Positions 24,654-36,900 of a DNA stretch of 64,000 nucleotides are shown piece after piece. The notes under the pieces were generated by a model. It ran no database searches and was not told the DNA's origin. It worked only from the letters and a program-made list of their open reading frames with translations. Source of the DNA: Pyronema omphalodes (taxonomy: Eukaryota; Ascomycota; Pezizomycetes; Pezizales; Pyronemataceae). Numbering within the stretch: the stretch's first letter is position 1; the number at the start of each line of letters is the position of its first letter. The position numbers and the translations under genes were made by a program. Location of the stretch: the NCBI GenBank assembly GCA_024516155.1, contig JAJJXM010000001.1, forward strand, positions 744,001 through 808,000, written 5' to 3'.

Positions 24654-27581
24654 GGCTTGGTTTGTTAATGTTATGTAATGTTTAAGATTAGATGCGTAGA
24701 TGAGATAAGGGTGATGGTGATGGCTTAGATCCATGGGGATATAATGGATATATGAAGGCTTAAACGGGAATTTGATATGACTGGAAGATATCACAGATAT
24801 TAGATAACAAAAAATCTTAATTTAGAACTATAACAATGAAAAATCATGGGATTGGGAAGAACAAAGCTTAACGAAGTCATGAGCTTGGAATTATGGAGTG
24901 AATCGCAGAAACTTTTAACAATCCTTGAATAAGGTTCAACAACGCCCAACCCAGCCGATAAAATGAAGTTAGCATTCCATTTACCTTCCCAAGGCTTGAC
25001 CATCCAGGAGAAAGGGAGAGGACATATGTGCATGTATTAAGCAAACAGTATTTATTTATTTATTGAATCATACGCTGACCGAGGCCTAAAAGGCACATGC
25101 AGGACTAAAACAATACCCGAATCCCGTCCTCGTAATCTAAACCATCTAATGAGGCCCCCCCAATTAAGCAAACATTAACCCTATCCATCAACCAGGACCC
25201 AGCATAACCTCTACCCATATCACAGACTCACAGGGCATCTCTCAAACTATATCTCTCATCCATAACCGGGTACTGAGCAATCAAGGTATCTGCACACAAA
25301 CTATTGACCAGACCTCCATAAACTTCAGGGGCCAAGACTAAAGGCTCCGCTTTTTGGGTTGATTTATAGAACTCTCGTCATTACAAGTTCAGCCGCTGTT
25401 ACTTTTGATAAACATACGATCCTCACAGCAGTTCAAAATACTTGGTATAGAATAATTAGTGACGCCATGAAGTTTTCGGGTCTTTCATCAGAGACCCGGA
25501 TATCGACATATAACCATCAATACAACTGAAATAACCCCTAACTTGCAAAAAAAAAAAAAAAACCTCAAATTTTGTATCAAAGATGAATTCGTCGTGCGAA
25601 TATCTATTCTATTAAAATATATATTCCATCAAAATGAACTCTGGGTTAATGATGGTTATACCTACAGCGAACATAAGATCCGGAAGAATATTATACTTGC
25701 TTTATGTTTTTTTTGTTTGATGTAAAGATTGTTGAAAATATTGATTATGCTCAAATGATAATTAAGTTAGTTTGAGATTTTTGGGATTTTTGGTCGTTCT
25801 TATTGTTCTTGCATTTATTTCAGTGCTCTCGGATGCCGCGGTGCTCTCGGTGCTCTCAGTGCTGGTGTTCTTTACTTGGTTATAATCTTTGTTGTGATTT
25901 AATATTAGGGAAGGAAAATGTACATTATTTGTTTAGAACTGACATCGGGCAAGGAAGATTGTTATTCACCGTATGTATGTGTTGATTCCTAATTTTATCA
26001 GATACATTTTTTTTTTCTTCGCCGATTTCGTATCAAAAATGAAAGTTGTAAACATATAACTTCTAGTATTGTAGACTTACATATCCCCCTTCGTGAAATA
26101 ATTTACAGCTCCTTTACATACTTTTTATTGCATGTATCACGTGTTTGGTGCAGCTAGTAGTAAACGCAGACAGTTACATACTCAACAATAACTGACAAGC
26201 CGCAAGCAATAACAACCTCCCCCCCCCCCCCCCCCCCCTTAAAACTACCTCAAAATCACACACAACTCAACATCATTGTTATAAACCAACCCACCACGAT
26301 TGATTCCACAAACGATCAATTCCCAATAATCACAACCCACCACCACCACCCCAAACATTACATGCCGCCATGTACCATATAACGGAGCCTCATGACCGTC
26401 TTTTCCTGCTAGCCACATAAAATGTATACCATACCATGCAGCAGCGGGAATTCAAGTCAATAGGAAACTAAATAAAAAAAAAAAACGCATCCCCATGGTG
26501 TATATCTTATACCATAGCTTACCGCACCATTGTAATAATTGGACTACAAGATACCTTCAATATCTACAGGAACTTATAACTTTTATTAAACTTATCAACA
26601 TTTTTTATCTTAAACATGATATTTCTTGAGCTGACTTCAATCTATCAATAAGAAGAAGGAAAACTACTTACCCAGCATACTGAGTTCCATCTAAGCCAAG
26701 TTGGATTATATGGATGATATCTAATAAGGAGAATCTTCGTGGTCCTTGTAGTTGTGGTTGATGAATTTCGTATATATAATCCATAGTATTAGTATTAATA
26801 TTAGGGTATTCTAATCCATAGCATAATACTGGAAGGATTTCGAGAATATCGGAAGCGACTTTTACAATCTTCTTGACGATTATGAACGTGTGGCGATACT
26901 ATAAATGCATGGGTTTTTGTATTATACGGAGACTATAACAATGTGGTGATGGGAATTGCGGAGGGTCTAAAGTAGTGCGGAGATATAGGATAGACAAATA
27001 GTAGAGGGCGGGATGTAAGAGATGAAATAGGGATTGGAGAACAGGATTTGATTGATGGGAATATTGTGTCATGAACGAGTCGTATTTCACATGGTTTACT
27101 TATGGGAAATAATGTAAATAACACAATACATATTTGGGTTTCTTTTTTTTTTTTTTATCGTACAGGCTTTATGCGTGATAGGGTTTGTTTAGCGTAATTT
27201 CATGGTTTTTATTGCCAGCATTACTAATATCCGTCACATCCTACTTCTCCCTCGACTTCTTAAACACTGCCCTTAACCTCTTCATTCGATCTAAACGCTC
27301 TTTATGAACACCATCAATACACCTCAGCAGGTCTTCATCAGGAGTCATGTTCTAGTTTAATACCACTACTCAAATCTGGCATTATTTACATCCTTTAATC
27401 ATCGCTCATATTCTTCATTGTATCGCGTATTTCTAATTTCATGATGCCTGCGAGCTCCATCTACATCAAATCGTAAAAATATTGACTTTTTGAGCCACTC
27501 CAAGAATACCCAATGGTTCGTTTCTGGCTCGGGAGATTGTGGGTTGACTTTTGAAACCTCCGGGTCGGGTCATCCATGGGA
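24654..27581. other. Intergenic DNA between UGM and the OGFr gene
   Basis: 2.9 kb, convergent genes, so it holds two 3' flanks. AT-rich with runs: A16 near 25547-25562, C20 at 26219-26238, T-run near 27142-27157, and a short (ggtgctctc)n near 25821-25862. No frame resembles a known protein; no tRNA-like structure recognised. Confidence 0.55.
26219..26238 (+). repeat. Poly(C) tract, 20 nt
   Basis: Uninterrupted run of about 20 C in AT-rich intergenic DNA. Confidence 0.95.
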
Positions 27582-28670
27582 CTATCTTCTTCTCTTTTCG
27601 AGTGTAGAATTTCCATGGACTTTCGTACTGTCTTTCCCATTATTCCCGCTGTCCTTGGGGTGGACTTCACCACCTTTCGAGCCTGGGTATTCCATGATCA
27701 TAGTATCCTGCTCTTCATGATCCAACCCTCTCGCTTCCTCCTCTTCTTCTTCCTCCTCCTCCTCCTCATCATCCTCCCCCACACCCGCCTGACACCAAAT
27801 TTCCTCCACCTCAACATCTTCTTCCTCTTCCAAATCCTCACTCGGCTGAATCCATAGTGGACGTTTCGCAGCCCGTCTCCAATACATCAAGCTATCCCTA
27901 CTTGGTCCCCTGACTTCAACCTCCGCAGAAGCATTAATCAGCGCCTGATAAAACGCTTCCGCCTCTCTAGGAAGGCCCAGAACTCGTAAACACCGGATAA
28001 TCCGTGTGATACGTAGATGGTTGTGGCTCCTTGGTACAAACCAGTTACGGGATTTTTTGAGAAATGCTTGAGGACCAGTAATTCGAGTGAGTCGACCCAT
28101 CTGTAATTGGGCGCTAGACGGACGGGGTGGATCTGATGGAAAGGAAGGAGAGAGGGGGGTGTTGATGAATTTACGCTTTTTTGCGGCGGGTATGGAATCC
28201 ATGGCTTCTGTCTTTAATCCCCCCGCTTTACTAATCCCTAACTCCTCTTTCGTATCCCTCTCTTTATGTTCATTTGATTTGCTGCCATCAACCTCATTCA
28301 CATAAGAAGAGTCCCAGACAAATCCCCAAGTTTTCATCATCATATCAAAACTTGCCCTCAACTCCTCCCGCAGTTTTGGATCCTTTCGAAATGCCGCTGC
28401 AACCTCCTTTGTTACAAGCGGCGCATTGGGGTTGAAATCACTCCCCTCGGGAAGCGGGAAGAGCCATTGGATGTAGTCGTGAATATTTTCAAGTTGCTGG
28501 TCGCTGTAATTTCGGATATCGACGAGACGACGGTAACGGTGGTCAGGGCCTTGGTTAAGATAGAAGGCGACGAGTTTATGTGGGTTGGGGTGCGATATTG
28601 TTTCGCCTTTGGCGGGGAAGGTGATGGGGGGCAGATGATAAAGCCAGGATGTCGTATTGTTATCGTCCAT
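27582..28670 (-). CDS. OGFr conserved-region domain protein
   Basis: Single exon, 362 residues. Two halves of the opioid-growth-factor-receptor (OGFr) conserved region are clear. Residues ~28-130 include HKLVAFYLNQGPDHRYRR, IHDYIQWLFPLPEG, then LVTKEVAAAFRKDPKLREEL. Residues ~195-270 include LKKSRNWFVPRSHNHLRITR and RCLRVLGLPREAEAFYQAL. The motifs YIQWLFPL and NNLRITRILxxLxxLGL are the signature of this family. A ~65-residue charged linker (lysine-rich, with KKRKF, a possible nuclear signal) separates the halves. The C-terminus is an acidic run (~12 consecutive Glu) and a basic end (LEKRRR). Vertebrate OGFr binds met-enkephalin, but fungi lack that ligand; the fungal role is unknown. Start is the first ATG of the frame and leads straight into the domain. 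Confidence 0.9.
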   Translation of the reverse strand: MDDNNTTSWLYHLPPITFPAKGETISHPNPHKLVAFYLNQGPDHRYRRLVDIRNYSDQQLENIHDYIQWLFPLPEGSDFNPNAPLVTKEVAAAFRKDPKLREELRASFDMMMKTWGFVWDSSYVNEVDGSKSNEHKERDTKEELGISKAGGLKTEAMDSIPAAKKRKFINTPLSPSFPSDPPRPSSAQLQMGRLTRITGPQAFLKKSRNWFVPRSHNHLRITRIIRCLRVLGLPREAEAFYQALINASAEVEVRGPSRDSLMYWRRAAKRPLWIQPSEDLEEEEDVEVEEIWCQAGVGEDDEEEEEEEEEEEARGLDHEEQDTMIMEYPGSKGGEVHPKDSGNNGKDSTKVHGNSTLEKRRR

Positions 28671-31600
28671 GGAGACAGTATTACGTAGTGCGCGTTGTGC
28701 GGTATGTGGTATGTGGTACTGACACCGGTTGTGGTGGTGTTGATGATGTTGAGATAGTAAGGTGCATGGTTGAGAAGCGAGGAGGGGGTTGCCGCATACA
28801 TAGGTGGGGGTGGAAAAAAAAAAGCTCTAGCCAAGTGCGCAGCGAAGCTTGTCGAGCTTGTCGAGCTTGAGCTTTCGGGCTGCAGCTCTAGGGTAGCTCT
28901 TATCCACTAGGTAGCACTCGTTCCTACATAGCTCCTCCAAGCTGCTCCGTTTCCGACTGGACCATAGCTGCCTGCCTAGATGCCAAGCATATCCGAAGTC
29001 TTGGTTGCCCGTTCTTCGTTCCGGAGCTAACAGCTAACTGCGCATGAAAAATAAGGTTGTTCAGCCCTCAGCCCTGGGTAGCTAGCCCTATGTATGTACC
29101 GTGTGGTAGGTGACGTACATAGTCGGTCGTAGGTGCAGGGATAGCTTCGAAGGGACAGGCGACTCAGGCGAGTTTGCCTGATGGTCGCTTAAATCCATAT
29201 GCTATTGCTACATTGCCATCATGACGCGGTTGTAGAAAAATTCTCAATACCACGCCACATTAAGATCATTTCGAGCCCTTACGTCCGTCTTGGAAAACAG
29301 TCCGGTGGTCTGGTTAATCTAGTCTATCTCCCAACAAATCTCTTATAAGTTATCTACAAGTACTTCTGCCAGCTAGTCCCTAAATTATTACAAATAGTTC
29401 TTATGTTCTTTTTCTCATCCATGCATTGACTCATTGTTTACATTACAAATTTCAGATCGTCACCTGTGGCGTCCAGCTTTTCATATGCATTTGATTCCGC
29501 CACTGGTTGTTACGAAGCATTCCGCCACAGTTTTTCGTATCCGTAGGGTTAAGAGCCATCGCCACCCCCACTTGTACCTCTTCTGCCACTCTTATCCGCA
29601 CGACATCTGTAAGTAGCAAGCAATCTTCAGACAACGTCCACCACACCACCTTCAAATTGAGATGAGCGCGGAGGACGGAGACTCGCCAAAACTCTCCAAT
29701 CAATCAAAATTTCCATCTTGTCCATCTCATCGACCTTTGATTTTCCATTTATATACTTGATTGCACCTCTTTCGGTCGAGATCCCTTTGTGGCGGTGTAC
29801 TACGTGATGGCACGTCTATCATTACTCTAGTTTGTTGATCTTCATCGATTGTATGTAGGTGTGTACTATCAGTACATATTGCAATGTGTGGCGCGTGAGA
29901 ATGCCGATAGGTTGGGGAGATTGTTTACAAGGCTAGGTTCGGGTGTCAATCAGCCTGTAGGCTAGCTGTAGTGAGCTACACTGTGCTGAAATCCGAAAAG
30001 GAACTAAAGAAGTGCTTTGAAAAGGCCATCTCAAATGGATAAAGATGCGTAGTACACGCCACAAACATTTTGCATGTAGCTCATTTGGGAGGTGGATTTG
30101 ATCATATTTTTGTTCTTTTGTGTCCTGACAAAGAAATATTAGGCCACTCGCAGGATTGAGTTTCGAGATGACATCTTGTGATACGGCAGTACATCTTGCA
30201 TATGTCTTATTGGGAAATATGGTAAACCAATAAGTATAGTGGAGTTGAGTCAAGTCGAAAGGGAAGCCATATACGTACCAGATAGTGATCCCGGCCCCCA
30301 ACCGGGGAGGATTCTGCGGTGTCACAGGGAATAATTTATTACCAATGAGAGTTGCAGAATTTGGTTGACTTTTATCCAATGACAGTTACAAGATCTAGTT
30401 GAAATCGTCTTGTATATGGTGGACCATAGTTTAGATACGAGATCTCAAAATTCGGCAGCGGCCGGAATGCAAACCGGAAGCACAAAGTACGGGCATATGT
30501 ACATCTTGGCTGCAGAGCCGCGGTCCATCAAGATAACTAGCGAGATCAGTAGTTCTCTTGCGAAACTCAATCCAAATCGAGTTAATATACGCTAGAAATA
30601 ACAGCGTGCCCAAAATGGAAATCCTAAAAAAGAATAGCCAAATGTAAAGTAATCATATCAATCTGCAGAATTAGTTGTGATAAAAATATACCATGACTTG
30701 GACTCGAAACCACGGCAATAGGCATATGTCGGGTACCAACCTTCAGGCCGAGCATGGAATCTTGCATCCTACCTGTAAACCTTCTCTCTTCCTATTACAA
30801 TAATGGACCAAATTACACATTGCTCTAATCGTATATCCCAATGAGGAGTATAGTGCAGCTCGTTATCCTCAAAGATATTTTGTAGGTGTCCGCTCGAGAG
30901 TGGAGCGCTTCCATTATCATTCTCAAGATGTAGCTATCCGTTCGAAATCTGCGTGAAACAATATTTCAAATTTCTTCAATCAATTGAGTGTTTGAGAAAG
31001 CTGTTGTGCCATACGGGTGGCCGGCTTCTTTACTAAAGTGCAATTCTGCATTTAATATTTTACTTCCCCGGTTACCAGTTGCAGTAAAACCATCGCACTA
31101 GTGTGACGATGATATCCTAGGGAGCAACCATAATCTCAACGTTAATGTCAAGACGTGGTAATTCATTTTCCACGGCGAGTAGAAAAATCTGTTTCGGATG
31201 CTCAAAATGAGCCTGATGTTTTGCTGTGTGTATTGTTCATACCCTTTCTTACAGCACTCCAAAAATCTTTAATAGTATACAGCCTGCTTAAGCATCTCAA
31301 AAATATACAATTCAAGATATCCAAATCCAAATCCGAGTGCATACAATGCCCGATATATCCTCCAGCTTTCTTTCTGTTGAGTCTCCCCCCAGTCTTTCGT
31401 CCTCAGGTTTCCTCCAAGTTACTGTCCACCGATCCAATGGGTATTCACGTAAGATTCACCGAGTTGTATCGAGATTCGTTGCTCGCCAAGCTTTCTCGAT
31501 CTAGCCTTAAGTTTCAATCCACCCTCCAGAGGCTCCAAAAATAGCTGGCTGCGAGTTAAAAGGGTATCCGCATATTTCTTCCATAAGTTTTCGTCCAACC

Positions 31601-31983
31601 ACTCCCAGGGACCCCACATCGTTCTTCGGCCCATACCCCGAAATTGGGTATCCTTGATCCTTCCCCGCTTCAAAAATGGATATCCAGCATCGAATCACTC
31701 CAAAATCATTCCAAAGAAGCCACCTACCATCATCCAAAAAGCCCCCACAGACGTAACGTTTCCTGCTCCAAAAAGGTATCCAGTATCCCTAAATATAAAC
31801 TTGAAGAAATGAAGAATTGCCGGCAATATATATCGTACAACTCGCGCAAAAAATTCAGTCACTCCCCAACTCCTGTAGATAAAAAAAGGATCCACCAGTA
31901 TCCTGATGTGAAACCAAAAAATTGAAAACCAAAGTCCGCAAATGTATACAGCCGCCATGCCTTCAGGAAAGAAACAACCTGAG
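28671..31983. other. Intergenic DNA, no recognised gene
   Basis: 3.3 kb. The left part is the upstream region of the OGFr gene; the right part is the 3' flank of the minisatellite protein gene. A direct repeat of agcttgtcg occurs near 28848-28866. Frames such as 31155-31544 (+) and 30379-29933 (-) have no family resemblance and atypical codon use. No tRNA or transposon recognised. Confidence 0.5.
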
Positions 31984-33933
31984 TCATGGAATCCTGGCGG
32001 TATCCCTATCCCCCCCTATACCGCCACCTCCTCTTTCCCCCGGATCTCCCGGCGGCAGTGGAGGTAATGGTGGTAAGGTGGACGGGTGGTATGACTCCCT
32101 TCTAAACTCTGGTCCTGCATTGTGCGGTCTCGATGGTGATTGTGAATGTTGACTTGCCGGCGCCGACTGCTGCCTTTGGTGATGGTGTTCCCTTTCTCTG
32201 TTCTCTCTTTCTCTGTTCTCTCTTTCTCTGTTCTCTCTTTCTCTGTTCTCTCTTTCTCTGTTCTCTCTTTCTCTGTTCTCCCTTTCTCTGTTCTCCCTTT
32301 CTCTGTTCTCCCTTTCTCTGTTCTCCCTTTCTCTGTTCTCCCGTTCCTGCTGTTCCCTATCTCTCAATTCCCTATCCCTCAATTCCCTATCCCTCAATTC
32401 CCTATCTCTCAATTCCCTATCCCTCAATTCCCTATCCCTCAATTCCCTATCTCTCAATTCCCTATCCCTCAATTCCCTATCCCTCAATTCTCTCCCCCGT
32501 TGCTGCTGCTGTTCCTGAACCCCCGGAAACGGCGCAAGCGCAGCCGGTGTCCCAGATCCCGATCCGCCACTGTCTCCTCCTGTTCCAGGTTGATAAACCC
32601 TTGGATCTCTAATCCCAAGTGCCTCCCCAATACTCCTCTCCTCACCACTCCCCAGGGATCTCCGTTGTCGAGTAGCCGGTCTAGTATAAGGTTCAAACAT
32701 CCTTGCCGGATTTGTTTCTGATCTATTTCTTGAGTGACCTCTTCTGACCTTCGGCGTTTGGGCCGGGGAAGACATTGGACTGAACGGCTGGTTAGCTGGA
32801 GGTGGCGGTTGATGCTGCGTTTGTGTGGTTATTTTCCGTTTCTTCGGGGAATTTGGGGGCAAGTCAGATAATGCATTAGGGGATGGTTGATGAGAGAAGG
32901 GAGAGTCAAGATGACGGGGAGATGCTGCTGCTGCTGCGGCGGCGGCGGAAGAGGAGGAGGAAGCGGTCATCTTTTCCGGAGGAGACCAGTGATGGAAGAA
33001 AATTGGCTGCTGGGTGACAGTTTGCTGAGGAGCTGGAGCGGAATCTTGGGGTGGAGAATGATGCTGGCTATGTTGCGGCTGGCTTTGCTGTGGGTTAGGT
33101 GGACCCATAGGACCAGGAGCATGAGGGTGAACCATGGTAAACTCCCCGGTGCTTAAGCGGGGAAGGTGAGAGCGCGGAGGTGCGGGGTGAGAAACAGACA
33201 TTGTACTTTGCATATGAGAAGTTCGAGATGCGCCAGAGGGAGGTAACTGGTAGGTTTGATATTGCACCGGAGACTGCGCTACGCTTGCTGCGCTCGTTCC
33301 GCCTACTGCAACCGCTGCGCTAGCTACCCCACCTGTTGCTCCAACTGCAATTGGGGGTCCCATATGTTGCTGCGCATGTGTCGGCGGCGTAGGGTGAGAG
33401 CTCGCGGGGGTGACACTGGGTTGCAGGTGCATTTGTTGTATCGACCGAGTTTCGCGGCGAAGAGCGGGTGTATGAGTAGGTGAGACAACACCAGTTATTG
33501 CTTGTTGATGATATTGAGGCATAGATAGGTACTGGGAGAATAGCTCCTGTGCCCATAACTGGCCATCTCTACCGCCGCCCCCACCAGCTGATCCCATAAA
33601 CACCAAAGGTACTAACGGTGGTGGTATACGGTATGAAATTGCTTCTCGCATCATCTCAAATTCAAGTCGTCGAGTCTCAAGCTTAAACTGATCTTGACGT
33701 GTACGTTCTTCTTCCGCTCGCCGCTTCTCTAAGTCCGATCTGGTCATAAGCCAGGTTTTATAACATTCCTCTGATCCTCCATGATATGGCGGCAATAGTT
33801 CCAATGAATCTGGTGGACCCTGTGAAGAAGATAATGCCATGCCTGCCGGTGGAGGCAAGCCTCGGTGCGGGGTGGTCATGAGAATCGAAAATGCGGCGCA
33901 GCTCGGCGGATAATGTTGATATGAAAATGACAA
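31984..33933 (-). CDS. Low-complexity fungal protein with RELRD/RENRE repeats
   Basis: Single exon, 649 residues from the ATG at 33933; a second in-frame ATG at 33879 (MTTPHRGLPPPAGM) begins a segment that looks more conserved and may be the true start (631 residues). Residues ~50-115 are a conserved helical block (CYKTWLMTRSDLEKRRAEEE, then TRRLEFEMMREAI) followed by IPPPLVPLVFMG; I recall similar blocks in uncharacterised Pezizomycotina proteins. The middle is Pro/Gln/Ser/Ala-rich with basic KKRK and RRGHSRNRSE patches, suggesting a nuclear protein. Residues ~480-585 are an Arg/Glu/Asp block made of RELRD repeats followed by RENRE repeats, then a Pro-rich end. No enzymatic motif. A transcription- or RNA-related role is only inference. 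Confidence 0.75.
   Translation of the reverse strand: MSFSYQHYPPSCAAFSILMTTPHRGLPPPAGMALSSSQGPPDSLELLPPYHGGSEECYKTWLMTRSDLEKRRAEEERTRQDQFKLETRRLEFEMMREAISYRIPPPLVPLVFMGSAGGGGGRDGQLWAQELFSQYLSMPQYHQQAITGVVSPTHTPALRRETRSIQQMHLQPSVTPASSHPTPPTHAQQHMGPPIAVGATGGVASAAVAVGGTSAASVAQSPVQYQTYQLPPSGASRTSHMQSTMSVSHPAPPRSHLPRLSTGEFTMVHPHAPGPMGPPNPQQSQPQHSQHHSPPQDSAPAPQQTVTQQPIFFHHWSPPEKMTASSSSSAAAAAAAASPRHLDSPFSHQPSPNALSDLPPNSPKKRKITTQTQHQPPPPANQPFSPMSSPAQTPKVRRGHSRNRSETNPARMFEPYTRPATRQRRSLGSGEERSIGEALGIRDPRVYQPGTGGDSGGSGSGTPAALAPFPGVQEQQQQRGRELRDRELRDRELRDRELRDRELRDRELRDRELRDRELRDRELRDREQQERENRERENRERENRERENRERENRERENRERENRERENRERENRERENREREHHHQRQQSAPASQHSQSPSRPHNAGPEFRRESYHPSTLPPLPPLPPGDPGERGGGGIGGDRDTARIP
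32196..32343 (-). repeat. 15-nt coding minisatellite (RENRE)n
   Basis: About ten copies of a 15-nt unit, + strand tctctttctctgttc/tctccctttctctgttc, translated on the - strand as R-E-N-R-E. The last several copies (from about 32276) share a C variant, so the array expanded in at least two steps. Confidence 0.9.
32352..32492 (-). repeat. 15-nt coding minisatellite (RELRD)n
   Basis: About nine copies of the + strand unit ctcaattccctatcc (or tatct), translated on the - strand as R-E-L-R-D. The T variant recurs every third copy, indicating a higher-order 45-nt repeat. It adjoins the RENRE array with the same unit length. Confidence 0.9.
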
Positions 33934-36900
33934 AGATATGGCGTAATATTATACGAGTAGGACTGCACCATCGACTTCCAGTTATCTGTGCCCGTAGAGA
34001 AAGGTAAGGTTAGCTAGAGCGACCTGTATCGGGGAGCGAAACTAAGCTAGAAATGCCTGGAAGTTCAAGGATGGGGATACGAACACAAATAGACCAGTTG
34101 ACGGATAGCAGCAGGAGCAGCTGTAGTTATAATTGTATCTCCTGCTGAAGTGGTGGTGGGAACAGCGATGGCTGATTCGGCGCAACACAGCAGAATGCGG
34201 TAGAGTGGAAAACACAAAGAGCGTCTTCCAAACTCTTGAAACAAGTTACCTATTTGGTCAAAATATAAAGTAGATGGCGGAACCTCGGTGACGTCGAGTA
34301 CTCAATAGAACTACTCCCACAATATACTTTGAACTGAGCCGAAACCTTCCCACTAGGAGGGATAATGAAGAGGCGGTGGCTGTGGCCAATGGGCCTTTAT
34401 GTGTAGAAATGGAGCTGGCAACGGCGCCACAGTAAGATGGATAACTGAAAGAACGTGGTATCTGCGACGTTTCGGTGTGAATGTTGAAGTCTAAGGTACT
34501 GCTGCTAGCCGGAGCAGAAGTATGCAATCCGTAGGATGCAATATGTAATGCAAGAGAGAGCTTGCCTCAGTAATGGGTTGAAAGATTAAAGGCCCCTCCG
34601 CAGAATCTACAACGGTAATCGGGCAACGTGAGTGGACAAAAGAGCGTGAGTGCCTGTAGGGATCTGAAAGTAAGAAGAGCAAAAAATCCAGATGATTGGA
34701 ATCCGAGTTAAGGCGTTATTGCCAGCACAAAAATTGTCACCTCCGGGGGAGGATGGGGGTGGAGGGGGGGTGCAAAAACAATAGTGGCGGCGTAATTTAT
34801 GAAAACAACAAAAAGCGGGGGCTGTCAAGAGAAAAGAGGCAAGACACCGCTCGCTGGGAAGGAAGGGACAGACAAGAAACGAATTGAAATTCTGCGGAAG
34901 CAGCTCACACTGCAAGGTCGCAGAGTTGGAGAAGAGAGGGAAGAGCTCTGCTGCTTTGGCTTTGGCGGCAGCTGCGCAACAGGACCGAACCCAAAGAGTG
35001 ACAGTGGCAGTTGTAGCAGGAGGTTGCGGTTGCGGTTGCGTTAGCAGTGGCAGGGCAGCCAGTTGCAGACGCAGACCAGAAGGGACAGGCAGACAGTTGC
35101 AAAGCCAGACCAGAAGAGACAAGCAGCAGCAGAAGCAGCAGCAGAAGCAAGGCCGACAACTCCTTCCGTGCAGCGTGGGGAGCTCGTGGCAGAGAGGGCG
35201 GCGGCGAAGCAGGACGACAACGACGACTACCGAGAACTACCACGAGACGAGGACGGAGACGGGCGGCAGAAGAACGACACACTGGTCAATGAGGGGCCGC
35301 GTAGACTATCAACAAGTGGCCGGGGCGAGCATCAATTGGACTGGCATCGATAATATTCCCGGAAGGCCCAGCCAGGAAGCAGCAGCGGGAGCAACAGAAT
35401 CAGAAGCACCAGCGGCAATTCAGTTCTAGAGGGGCCCGCGGGACGTTCTTCTTTCCTTCCCCTTCCTCCACCCCTTCCTTCCTTCCTTCCTTCCTTCCTT
35501 CCTCCTCCTTCTTTGGTGCTCGAGCGAGCTGTAGTGTACTCGCTTGCCCTGTGTGTTTGACGTGATCGCTGGTGGGATGGGTGGGTTGCTGTTTGAGCTG
35601 TGGCGCTGGTGCTGATGCTGATGCTGGGATGCGAGAACTGCTCTGTGCACCCTTCTGCTGCTCTGTACTCTGTCTATGCGTATACTCGTGCATCCTTCTA
35701 CTGCTCTGTACTCTCGTGTACCCCCTTCTGATCATCTGGTCCTCCGCAGCTGCCTCTTCTGCCCGTTTGGAAGACATTTTGCTCCCATCTCCCCAGGTGC
35801 TTCATTGCCTATTTTCGCTACCGTCCCTGGTTCCGTCTCCAAAGGTTCCTTGATGCCGCTAATCCCCCTGAGTCCTAGTAACAGTCCATGGGATTCGGGT
35901 CTCGCAAAGCTGAATCCCTGCGGCTTTGACAGTCGGGCACCACCAAACAAATCTCCTAACCAATCATGCAACCTTGTCCAGCCGGCGTACGAGATTGTCG
36001 AAGAGACATCGAAGAGACATCCAAGTACCGATAATTTTATGGGTGTTCGATGTCGATACCGTACCTCTTTCGAGCTGTAACCAGATGGCGAGAAGAGCCG
36101 ATGAGATGCTTCATTGGACTCGGAGAATGTGGAAGGCATGCGTGACCATCCAAGAAGCTCGCGAGATTGCATGGGTAGCCGACATAATATCAACACCAAG
36201 CATACCAATCGGGCTCTGCAACGCACGAAGCACTGCACACACTATGCCTACTCTACTACCAGCATATCACCAAGGTTTTCGCTCAGGTCGTAAAACGGTG
36301 AAAACACCCAATCTTGCATCTTCACCCAAGAGGGCCTATCACGGCAGAACCATCAAGCTAGAGCTCCCCTGCCAATTTGGATGCAATATTTGAAAACGAC
36401 GATGATCTGGTGATAACGCGCAAATTAGAACATGCATTACCGTTGATATGGATGATGAAGCCGCATACTTCTTGGCAATAACCAGTAGGCGCCGTCGCGG
36501 GATTTGAAGCAAGAAGCAAAATCGTTGCAGAATGCTAAACTTCACATATGGAGAAGATACCATAAACAGAGCTCATAGCCGATGCAAGAAGGTTTTTTTG
36601 TCGCCTAGAGAAAACCAGAAAAGTTCATTAGTGAAGCTGGTTGAAGCCCAATGAAGCCCGTAAAGGACCAGTTCCAGGATCTTCCACCACAGACACGAAC
36701 GAATAAGAATGGACCAAGTTAATCCATAATGGTGGAGACAGCTTCCGGTTCCAGATGCGCATAAGGGTTACAGAATTTCCATGTAGGGGACCTCAATCCG
36801 GAAGTGTCAATGGAGAAGAGCTGTGACCGGGCCCGGGATTTTATTATCCAAAATCCAAAAGAATATCGGGAACCAAGATAGACGTCTCATGAAGTCACTC

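Noticed and set aside
31155..31544. 129-codon frame on + with hydrophobic segment
   Set aside because: No family resemblance, no splice or promoter context, and an equally long antisense frame overlaps it.
32133..32721. Long + strand frames FLCSLFLCSL and FPIPQFPIPQ
   Set aside because: Antisense translations of the 15-nt minisatellites of the - strand gene at 31984-33933.
34607..35777. Several 80-180-codon frames on both strands
   Set aside because: They overlap each other in opposite directions and are Q/R-, L/C- or K/E-rich translations of CAG/GCA and ttcc repeats, without any domain. More likely leader/promoter DNA.
35732..36393. 168-codon (-) and 155-codon (+) overlapping frames
   Set aside because: They overlap in antisense, neither has a recognisable domain or splice support; I could not choose a coding strand, so neither is annotated.
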